Assembly: GCF_022554085.1 (NCBI RefSeq)
Contig: NZ_JAKFYR010000001.1
Span: forward strand, 248,001-312,000
Direction of reading: 5' to 3'
Source: Rhodococcus sp. CH91
Lineage (GTDB): Bacteria > Actinomycetota > Actinomycetes > Mycobacteriales > Mycobacteriaceae
Length of the DNA stretch: 64,000 nucleotides
Of this stretch, positions 57,371-64,000 are shown in pieces (the stretch's first letter is position 1; each line of letters opens with the position of its first letter). The position numbers were made by a program, and so were the translations under genes. The notes under the pieces are model-generated. The model was not told the DNA's origin and made no database searches. It saw only the letters and a program-made list of their open reading frames with translations.

Positions 57371-58270
57371 CTACGTGCCGGTGCTCTTTGTTCCGGGCGG
57401 TGTCGTGGCTTCGCTGTCGTCGAGCACGCGCGCTCCGGCGGCGAACTTCAGCACCTGCTCGCCCTGCCATATCTGTGCGGGTACGGCGCCGCCGAGCAGG
57501 TCGCGGGCCAGTGCGGGCGAATCACCGAGAGGCAGGTCGCTGCCGGCGATGACGACGTTGCCGTAGCGGCGGCCCTTGAGCATCGCGGGATCGGCGATGA
57601 TCGCGGTGTGCTCGAAGACCTCGCCGATCGTCGCGGCCTCGCGCTTGGCGACGGTCAGATCGCGGAAGTCACCGCAGTTGACCACGTAGACACCACCGGG
57701 GGCGAGCACACGTCGTGCGTGCCGCGTGAACTGGACGGTCGTGAGCGCGACGGGAGTGCGGCTGTAGGCGAAGACATCCCGCACGATCACATCCCGCGTA
57801 CCGTCGGAGAGCGACGTGAGGACCTGCCGGGCCTCCCCGACCCGGATACGGAGCAGCGGCGCTCGCGGAAGGTCGAACCAGTGGCGCACGAGTTCGGCGA
57901 GTCGGCCGTCGATCTCGACGACCACCTGCCGCGCCTCGGGGTAGACCGCTGCGAAGTAGCGGGCCATCGTGCACGCACCCCCACCGAGATGCAGCACCCG
58001 CAGCCGCGAGTCGACGTCGAACCTGCTCTCGACGAGCATCGCGATCCACCGCATGTACTCGAACTCGAGCAGTCCCGGATCGCTCAGATCGATGTGCGAA
58101 CTGGGCACTCCGTTGATCTCGAGCACCCACCCGTCGGCGAGATAGCCGTCCTTGACCAGCTCGCACGTACCCGTGTCGATGTCGTACAGCCCTTCGGCGG
58201 GACCGCCCGATGCGCCCGGCCTGTCCTTGCGCGGCGACGACGCGGCGCGGCCACCTCGTTGCCTGCTCAT
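57371..58270 (-). CDS. Spermidine synthase-like protein
   Basis: 299-aa Rossmann-fold protein of the polyamine synthase/methyltransferase superfamily. Motif I is RVLHLGGGACTMARYFAAVYPEARQVVVEID. DVIVRDVFAYSRTPVALTTVQF holds the place of the catalytic Asp-Ala region, but the usual spermidine-synthase D-x-x-D-P motif is not seen. It may therefore be a methyltransferase-like member rather than an aminopropyltransferase. The N-terminus is basic and the C-terminus disordered. It starts 24 bp after the MHS transporter on the same strand. Confidence 0.78.
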   Translation of the reverse strand: MSRQRGGRAASSPRKDRPGASGGPAEGLYDIDTGTCELVKDGYLADGWVLEINGVPSSHIDLSDPGLLEFEYMRWIAMLVESRFDVDSRLRVLHLGGGACTMARYFAAVYPEARQVVVEIDGRLAELVRHWFDLPRAPLLRIRVGEARQVLTSLSDGTRDVIVRDVFAYSRTPVALTTVQFTRHARRVLAPGGVYVVNCGDFRDLTVAKREAATIGEVFEHTAIIADPAMLKGRRYGNVVIAGSDLPLGDSPALARDLLGGAVPAQIWQGEQVLKFAAGARVLDDSEATTPPGTKSTGT

Positions 58271-58294
58271 GCGGACGAGCCTAGTACCGTCCCG

Positions 58295-59611
58295 TCACAG
58301 CCGAAGATCCTGCGTGCGGATCATGGAGGTCGCGATCACACTGATCACCGAGGTGGCCACGAGATAACCGCAGGCGAGCCATGGACCGCCGGCCACGGCG
58401 ATGAGTGCGGTGAGGATCATCGGTGTGACACCCGACGCGTAGATGCCCGAGAACTGATAGACGACGGACAGGCCCGTGTACCGGATCTCCGCCGGGTACA
58501 GGCTCGCGTACAGCGTTCCCTGTGCCCCGTAGAAGAGAGCGTGGACGACACCGAACACGAGGACCATCGCGACGGTGAACCAGAGCAGGTCGTTCGTACC
58601 GAACAATGCGAAGGCCGGGAACACCGCGACCCCGTAGGCCGCGATGCCGACCGTGTAGACCTGTTTCGCACCGAAGCGATCCACCAGCAGACCCGAGAGA
58701 GGGAGCAATGCGGCCATGACCAGCGCCGCGAAGGTGACGACGAGGAGCACCGGCACCTTCTCGAAGTCCAGGTCCCGGGTGGCGTAGGTGATGGCGAACA
58801 CGCCCCACGTGTTGAACGCAGCGCCCTCACCCCACCGGGACAGCAGCCCCAGTGCCGTGCTGCGGCGCACCCCCGGACGGAACACGTCCACGAGCGGAGC
58901 CGATGACTTCTTCGCGAGTTCCTGCACCTCGCGGAAGGCGGGAGTCTCGTCGACCTTCAAGCGCACGACGAAGCCGACGGCGACGAGGACGAGGCTCAAC
59001 AGGAATGCGATCCGCCAGCCGTACGACAGGAACTGTTCCTCGTCGAAGACCACCTGCAGTATCGCGAAGACCGCGGTGCCCAGCGCGAGACCCAGTGCGA
59101 GCCCGACCTGGGGAATGCTGCCGAACAGGCCGCGCTTCTTCTCCGGGCTGTGCTCGACCGCGAGCAGGACGGCTCCGGCCCATTCGCCACCGAGGGCGAA
59201 GCCCTGCAGAATGCGCAGGAGGAGAAGCAGGATCGGTGCGATCACACCCACCTGCGCGTGAGTGGGCAGCACCCCCATCAGTGCCGTGGCGATGCCCATG
59301 ACGAACATCGTGAGAGCGAGGGTCTTCTTACGGCCGATGCGGTCGCCGATGTGGCCGAAGACCACACCGCCGATCGGGCGGACGACGAAACCGACGGCGA
59401 AGGTCGCGAATGCGAGCATCGTCCCGACGAACGAACTCTGGTCAGGGAAGAACAACTGGTTGAAGACGAGGCTCGCGGCCGTGGCATAGAGGAAGAAGTC
59501 GTACCACTCCACCGTGGTTCCGAGCAGGCTGGCTGCGACTACAGTGCGTAATCTCTTGCGGCGCTCGAGATCGGATTCGGGCGCGGAACTGGGCTGCGAC
59601 AGCGTGGTCAT
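58295..59611 (-). CDS. MHS-family major facilitator transporter
   Basis: 438-aa transporter of the metabolite:H+ symporter (shikimate/proline/betaine) branch. The N-terminus LLGTTVEWYDFFLYATAASLVFNQLFFP is the branch signature. The loop 2-3 motif is GHIGDRIGRKKTLALTM, and GEWAGAVLLAVEHSPEKKRGLFGSIPQ marks helix 5. About 12 helices are visible. The solute is likely a carboxylate or zwitterion but unknown. ATG 59611 is chosen. It is divergent from the SsuD-like gene (166-bp gap), so sulfonate-related uptake is possible but unsupported. Confidence 0.9.
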   Translation of the reverse strand: MTTLSQPSSAPESDLERRKRLRTVVAASLLGTTVEWYDFFLYATAASLVFNQLFFPDQSSFVGTMLAFATFAVGFVVRPIGGVVFGHIGDRIGRKKTLALTMFVMGIATALMGVLPTHAQVGVIAPILLLLLRILQGFALGGEWAGAVLLAVEHSPEKKRGLFGSIPQVGLALGLALGTAVFAILQVVFDEEQFLSYGWRIAFLLSLVLVAVGFVVRLKVDETPAFREVQELAKKSSAPLVDVFRPGVRRSTALGLLSRWGEGAAFNTWGVFAITYATRDLDFEKVPVLLVVTFAALVMAALLPLSGLLVDRFGAKQVYTVGIAAYGVAVFPAFALFGTNDLLWFTVAMVLVFGVVHALFYGAQGTLYASLYPAEIRYTGLSVVYQFSGIYASGVTPMILTALIAVAGGPWLACGYLVATSVISVIATSMIRTQDLRL

Positions 59612-59777
59612 GATTCGATTCCCGGTGGTGGACGGCTCGTAACCCGCCGACGCTAACCACCTCGGTCGCGCCGGCACACGGGTTCGGATCATGCTGATCG
59701 CAACCGTTGCCCGGTCCCCGCGAGGCCTGATGTTGTGGACTCCACGCTCTGCCTGTCGTCGACGCGAGGACTTCGTC

Positions 59778-60947
59778 TTGTCTCTGCATATGCACTGGTT
59801 CCTGCCCACCTACGGCGACTCGCGAAACCTGATGGCCGGCGGTCACGGCAGTTCGATGGCGGGCGATCGTCCGGCCACCCTGCGGTATCTGAACCAGATC
59901 GCCGCGGCGGCGGAATCGAGCGGATTCGAATCGGTCCTCACCCCCACCGGCGCGTGGTGTGAGGACGCATGGCTGACCACCGCGATGCTCATCGACACCA
60001 CGGAGTCGCTCAAGTTCCTCGTGGCCCTGCGTCCCGGTCTGATCAGCCCCACCCTGGCCGCGCAGATGGCTGCGACCTTCCAGTGGCAGTCGCAGGGACG
60101 TCTGCTCCTCAACGTCGTCACCGGCGGGGAAGACCACGAACAGCGCACCTTCGGCGACTTCCTCGACAAGAACCAGCGGTACGCGCGCTGCGGCGAATAT
60201 CTCGACGTGCTGAAGCGTCTGTGGGCCGGCAACGGTCCCGTCGATTTCGAGGGCGAGTACATCCGGGTCGAGAACGCACAGCTCCAGCGCATCCCCGATC
60301 CGCTGCCGCCGCTGTTCTTCGGCGGCTCCTCCCCTGCGGCCGGCACCGTCGCCTCGCAGTTCTGCGACACCTATCTCACCTGGGGCGAACCACCTGCCGC
60401 GGTCGCCGACAAGATCGCGTGGATCCGTGGCCTCGCCGACATCCAGGGACGCACCCTCGACTACGGCATCCGCCTGCACGTCATCAGCCGCGACAGTTCG
60501 GAGGAGGCGTGGGCCGAGGCCGATCGCCTGCTCTCCGCGCTCGATCCTGCGACGATCGAGAAGGCCCAGCAGAGTCTGGCCCGATCCGGTTCGGAGGGGC
60601 AGCGGCGGATGGTCGAGCTGCACGGCGGTGGCACTGCCTATCAGGGCAGCAAGGACGCCCGCAGCCTGGAGGTCTCCCCCAATCTGTGGGCGGGTGTCGG
60701 TCTCGTCCGTGGCGGTGCGGGTACCGCACTCGTCGGCTCCCACGAGGAGGTCGCCGATCGTATCGCCGAGTACGCCGCGATCGGACTCGACCATTTCGTG
60801 CTCTCGGGCTACCCGCACCTCGAGGAGGCGTACCGCTTCGGCGAGGGGGTGCGTCCCGTTCTCGAACGCCGAGGACTCGTCGCCCCGGCTGCCCCCAGCG
60901 CGGGCGAGCTCTCGGGTTCGACCGCTTTCCTACCCTCTGCACACTGA
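59778..60947 (+). CDS. ssuD: FMNH2-dependent alkanesulfonate monooxygenase (SsuD-like)
   Basis: 389-aa LLM-class flavin monooxygenase. It matches SsuD closely: LHMHWFLPTYGDSR, FESVLTPTGAWCEDAWLTTAMLI, LKFLVALRPGLISPTLAAQMAATF, YLTWGEPPAAVADKI, IRLHVISRDS, and SPNLWAGVGLVRGGAGTALVGSHEEVA. SsuD releases sulfite from alkanesulfonates during sulfur starvation. The start is a TTG at 59778 (then Ser-Leu-His-Met), with GAGGA 7 nt upstream; the first ATG is 59790. No flavin reductase or ssuABC gene is adjacent. The stop codon lies inside the first unit of a tandem repeat. Confidence 0.9.
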   Translation: MSLHMHWFLPTYGDSRNLMAGGHGSSMAGDRPATLRYLNQIAAAAESSGFESVLTPTGAWCEDAWLTTAMLIDTTESLKFLVALRPGLISPTLAAQMAATFQWQSQGRLLLNVVTGGEDHEQRTFGDFLDKNQRYARCGEYLDVLKRLWAGNGPVDFEGEYIRVENAQLQRIPDPLPPLFFGGSSPAAGTVASQFCDTYLTWGEPPAAVADKIAWIRGLADIQGRTLDYGIRLHVISRDSSEEAWAEADRLLSALDPATIEKAQQSLARSGSEGQRRMVELHGGGTAYQGSKDARSLEVSPNLWAGVGLVRGGAGTALVGSHEEVADRIAEYAAIGLDHFVLSGYPHLEEAYRFGEGVRPVLERRGLVAPAAPSAGELSGSTAFLPSAH

Positions 60948-61028
60948 CCGCACCGCGGTCGCGCACACTGACCGCACCGCGGTCGCGCACACTGACCGCA
61001 CCGCGGTCGCGCACACCGACCGCACCGC
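60941..61028 (+). repeat. 24-bp tandem repeat (three perfect units plus a partial)
   Basis: Three identical 24-bp units (60941-60964, 60965-60988, 60989-61012) each begin ACACTGACC and contain GACCGC-ACC-GCGGTC, a small hairpin. A fourth, degenerate unit runs on from 61013. The ssuD stop codon is in the first unit. It could be a variable-number locus, and the repeated hairpins may act as a terminator. Confidence 0.95.
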
Positions 61029-61106
61029 ACCGCACCGAATGTGTCGTCGCTGTTACAGCTGCGGTCCTTCCCGTGCGGATTCGGCAGCAGGGTCGAGAAT
61101 GGGACG

Positions 61107-62444
61107 ATGCCGGACCGAGGATTCACGCCCACACAGCTCGCCGCGCGCGCGGCGTACCTGTTGCGGGGCAACGACCTGGGCACCATGACGAGTGCCGCTC
61201 CCAAGCTCTATCCGCACATGTGGAGCTGGGATGCGGCCTTCGTCGCTGTGGGGCTCGCTCCGCTGAGCGTCGAACGTGCAGTCGTCGAACTCGACACCCT
61301 GCTGTCGGCGCAGTGGAAGAACGGGATGATCCCGCACATCGTCTTCGCCAACGGGGTCGACGGATACTTCCCCGGACCGGCGCGCTGGGCGGTGTCCGAA
61401 CTGGCTGCGCATGCACCCGCCCGGGTACGGACCTCGGGTATCACCCAGCCGCCGGTGCACGCCATCGCGGTGCAGCGGATTCTCGAGCATTCACGACGGC
61501 ACGGCCGGTCGACGCGTGCCGTCGCCGAGGAGTTCCTGGATCGCAGATGGGCGGATCTGGTGCGGTGGCACCGGTGGCTCGCCCACGCCCGTGACCTCGA
61601 CGGTAACGGCCGGATCGCGCTGTACCACGGGTGGGAATCGGGGATGGACAATTCTCCGCGCTGGGACGCGGCGTACGCCAATGTCGTCGCCGGTCCCGTA
61701 CCGGCCTTCCACCGGGAGGATCTCGAGCACGTCGCCGATCCCGACCAGCGGCCCACCGACCGCGAGTACGCGCGTTATCTGTGGCTGCTCGAAGAGATGA
61801 AGAGCGCCCGCTACGACGACGGTGTGCTGGCGAAGGCCATGAGCTTCGCGGTCGAGGACGTCTTCGTCAGTGCGGTCTTCTCACTGTCGTGCGATGTGCT
61901 CGCGACCATCGGAGAAGAGCATTCACGCCCCAACTCCGATGTGCGCGAGCTCTACTCGTGGGCCGAACGGTTCCGGCGAGGGGTCGTCGACACGACCGAT
62001 CCCCGTACGGGTGCTGCGAAGGATTTCGATCTGCGCAGTGGAAAATGGGTTGCCACCGACACTCTCGCCATGTTCGCGCCGTTGCTGTGCGGTGGCCTGG
62101 ACCGGCAGGCCGAACGGGCACTGCTGCGCACCTTCGAAGGCCCGAAGTTCTGCGGGCATCCGGATCTGCGCTATGCAGTGCCGCCGTCGACCTCGCCGGT
62201 GTCCGGTGACTTCCGGTCTCGGGAGTACTGGCGTGGGCCGGTGTGGCCGGTGATGACCTGGTTGTTCTCGTGGGCGTTCGCCCGCCGTGGGTGGGCCGAG
62301 CGGGCGAACGTCCTGCGTGCGGAAGGACTCCGGCAGGCCAGCGACGGCAGCTTCGCCGAGTACTACGAACCGTTCACCGGCGACCCGCTCGGCAGCATGC
62401 AGCAATCGTGGACTGCCGCATCGGTGTTGGACTGGCTCGGATAG
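61107..62444 (+). CDS. ggh: Glucosylglycerate hydrolase
   Basis: 445-aa (alpha/alpha)6-barrel hydrolase of GH63 type, the same length as the mycobacterial enzyme that splits glucosylglycerate into glucose and glycerate, a compatible solute used under nitrogen limitation. Typical stretches are KLYPHMWSWDAAFVAVGLAPL, NGMIPHIVFANGVDGYFPG, LYHGWESGMDNSPRWD, YWRGPVWPVMTWLFSWAF and FAEYYEPFTGDPLGSMQQSWTAA. The acid residues are probably the Asp of WSWDAA and the Glu of EYYEP. ATG 61107 is chosen. The 24-bp repeat lies about 80 bp upstream. Confidence 0.92.
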   Translation: MPDRGFTPTQLAARAAYLLRGNDLGTMTSAAPKLYPHMWSWDAAFVAVGLAPLSVERAVVELDTLLSAQWKNGMIPHIVFANGVDGYFPGPARWAVSELAAHAPARVRTSGITQPPVHAIAVQRILEHSRRHGRSTRAVAEEFLDRRWADLVRWHRWLAHARDLDGNGRIALYHGWESGMDNSPRWDAAYANVVAGPVPAFHREDLEHVADPDQRPTDREYARYLWLLEEMKSARYDDGVLAKAMSFAVEDVFVSAVFSLSCDVLATIGEEHSRPNSDVRELYSWAERFRRGVVDTTDPRTGAAKDFDLRSGKWVATDTLAMFAPLLCGGLDRQAERALLRTFEGPKFCGHPDLRYAVPPSTSPVSGDFRSREYWRGPVWPVMTWLFSWAFARRGWAERANVLRAEGLRQASDGSFAEYYEPFTGDPLGSMQQSWTAASVLDWLG

Positions 62445-62466
62445 GAGGCGCCGCCGCCTGCGAGGG

Positions 62467-64000
62467 TCAGATCCCGATCCGCCCGCCGCCCGACTTCCAC
62501 ACCGCGACCACGGCGGGACGGGGCTGGGAAGCACCTCCGTCGGGCCAGTGCGAGGCAGGCGACGCCCAGGAGGACTCGTCCGTCTCGCCGGGGTGCTGTA
62601 CGCACACGACGACCCGATCGTCCTGGACGATCGGACCGCAGGTCTCCGCCCCGACCGGCACGCTGAGGAACTGCTTCGTCTCCCCGCGCCGAGGTCCGTC
62701 GAGGACGACGCTGAACAGACCGTCGTTGGAACCGAGCGCATTGCCGTCGGTGGAGATCCACAGGTTGCCGTGTGTGTCGAACGCGAGGTTGTCGGGGCAC
62801 GAGATCGGGCTGACCTGCGACTTGTCGAATCCACCGAAGTAGGTGTCGGCCTCGTCCGGGTCTCCGCACACGAGCAGCAGTGTCCATGTGAACGACCTAC
62901 CGGCGTGGTCGTCGTCGATCTCGAGGATCTGTCCGTTCTTGTTGTTCACGCGCGGATTCGCTTCGTCGGCCGGCGCGGCACCGTCGACGCCGCGCTTGGT
63001 GTTGTTGGTGAGGGCGACGTAGACCTTGCCGGTGACAGGATTGGGTTCGAAGTCTTCGGGCCGGTCCATCTTGGTCGCGCCGACCCTGTCGCCTGCGAGG
63101 CGCGTGAACACCGCGACTTCCTCCGCGCTCATGCCGTCGACCAGCGACTCGGCACTGCCGTCCTCGTTCGCGCGAAGCAACGGGATCCACTCCCCCGTGC
63201 CGGAGAACTTCCCGCCCTCGGGGAGCTTTCCGGATCCGTCGATCGCGTCCGGATGATCGCCGGTGAGCTTCGCCACGTAGAGCGTCCCGGCGTCGAGAAG
63301 GGTCATGTTGTGCCGCACGGCAGCCCGGGAGTTCCCGTTCTGCATCTTCCTCGACGACACGAATTTGTACATGTAGTCGAAACGCTCGTCGTCGCCGCTG
63401 TAGGCCACGACGGTGCCGTCCGCAGTGACGTGGATGGTGGCCGCTTCGTGCTTGAAGCGCCCGAGTGCCGTGTGCTTGACCGGCACCGACGTCGCGTCCC
63501 AGGGGTCGATCTCGACGATCCACCCGAATCGGTTGACCTCGTTGGGTTCCGCTGCGATGTCGAAGCGCGGGTCGAAGCGTTCCCACTTGCGTTCGGTTTC
63601 CGTGCCCTCGACTCCGTACCGGGCCAGACGTTCCGCGAGGACAGGGTCGGTCACGGTGTCGGCGTTGGCGAAATACTGGTCGAAGTTCTCCTCGCCCGAG
63701 AGCACGGTGCCCCAGGGTGTGACGCCGCCGGCGCAGTTGTTCAACGTGCCCGCGACCCGTGTGCCCGTCGGGTCGGCGGTGGTCTTCAGTAGATCGCTAC
63801 CGGCGGCCGGGCCGGTGACGAGGAACTCCGTGGTGCCGGTGATCCGCCGGTTGTACGGTCCGAATTCCGGTGTGAGGCGCCCGGTCCCGGGCTCACCCCT
63901 CACCTGGACGACGGACAGGCCGTGGCCGGCGATGCCGATACGTACCTGTTCCTCGGTGGGATCGTCCGCGTCGTAGCCGGCGAACATGAACGGCTCGGTG
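62467..64000 (-). CDS. PhoX/DUF839 family protein (partial, 5' end outside window)
   Basis: The C-terminal 511 residues or so of a PhoX-type beta-propeller protein; the frame is open through the right edge. Recognisable parts are NNCAGGVTPWGTVLSGEENFDQYF (the DUF839/PhoX metal-site region, Cys and paired acidic residues), PNEVNRFGWIVEIDPWDATSVPVKHTALGRFKHEAA, and CPDNLAFDTHGNLWISTDG. PhoX is a calcium/iron-dependent alkaline phosphatase, usually exported by the Tat route; the signal region is not in the window. It may be a phosphatase, though many DUF839 proteins are untested. It ends 22 bp from the convergent ggh gene. Confidence 0.9.
   Translation of the reverse strand, partial: TEPFMFAGYDADDPTEEQVRIGIAGHGLSVVQVRGEPGTGRLTPEFGPYNRRITGTTEFLVTGPAAGSDLLKTTADPTGTRVAGTLNNCAGGVTPWGTVLSGEENFDQYFANADTVTDPVLAERLARYGVEGTETERKWERFDPRFDIAAEPNEVNRFGWIVEIDPWDATSVPVKHTALGRFKHEAATIHVTADGTVVAYSGDDERFDYMYKFVSSRKMQNGNSRAAVRHNMTLLDAGTLYVAKLTGDHPDAIDGSGKLPEGGKFSGTGEWIPLLRANEDGSAESLVDGMSAEEVAVFTRLAGDRVGATKMDRPEDFEPNPVTGKVYVALTNNTKRGVDGAAPADEANPRVNNKNGQILEIDDDHAGRSFTWTLLLVCGDPDEADTYFGGFDKSQVSPISCPDNLAFDTHGNLWISTDGNALGSNDGLFSVVLDGPRRGETKQFLSVPVGAETCGPIVQDDRVVVCVQHPGETDESSWASPASHWPDGGASQPRPAVVAVWKSGGGRIGI

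Noticed and set aside
57365-58906. 513-codon plus-strand frame opposite the spermidine-synthase-like and MHS genes
   Set aside because: It crosses two real genes on the other strand and has no recognisable domain.
60946-61028. CRISPR-like array in the tandem repeat
   Set aside because: Units are contiguous without spacers, and no cas gene is present.

Overview
The window is about 67% G+C actinobacterial DNA. Its protein families, gene order and origin layout point to Rhodococcus or a close relative in the Mycobacteriales (inference from remembered relatives; no search was run). It covers the replication origin and the conserved block around it.

Origin region, 0.5-8.5 kb. gyrB, dciA (DUF721), recF, dnaN and dnaA lie on the minus strand. 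The dnaN-dnaA gap holds many DnaA boxes, an AT-rich stretch and a DnaA-trio-like element, and looks like oriC. A second group of three DnaA boxes sits upstream of dnaA inside a long inverted repeat. gyrA does not follow gyrB within the window.

Partition and envelope block, 8.5-30 kb. rpmH, rnpA, yidD, yidC, khpB/jag, rsmG, parA and parB run on the plus strand, with five ParB-binding (parS) sites near rsmG and parA. Then come a GNAT-like protein (+), cwlM, trxA and trxB (-), the anti-sigma/sigM/murJ/DUF6049/NUDIX operon (-) and pcnA (+). This is the order I recall for M. tuberculosis Rv3907c-Rv3924c, apart from an Old Yellow Enzyme/TetR pair between trxB and the sigM operon. The block joins chromosome segregation, membrane insertion, peptidoglycan control (CwlM and MurJ, both carrying pseudo-enzyme domains) and thiol-redox control.

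Molybdenum block, 30-37 kb. A very large nitrate reductase fused to a CysJ-type flavoprotein is followed by a HTH-Mop regulator and modABC, so molybdate import sits beside a molybdenum enzyme.

The 37-46 kb block holds an MFS protein, a TetR/NAD-epimerase pair with clear operator palindromes, yqgE, two small membrane proteins and leuS. Four of these families resemble M. tuberculosis Rv0037c-Rv0041, which in that species lies on the other side of oriC.

Accessory part, 45.5-64 kb. This holds a CsbD/coiled-coil pair, a monoacylglycerol-lipase-like hydrolase, a SnoaL/epoxide hydrolase pair with a KstR-like box, DUF5996 and DUF6777-like proteins, an SDR, SanA/YdcF, a PHP protein, an EthA-like Baeyer-Villiger monooxygenase, a methyltransferase, an ABM-domain protein, pirin, a spermidine-synthase-like protein, an MHS transporter, an SsuD-like alkanesulfonate monooxygenase, a 24-bp tandem repeat, a glucosylglycerate hydrolase and a partial PhoX/DUF839 protein. 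No tRNA, rRNA, CRISPR array, IS element or phage gene was recognised.
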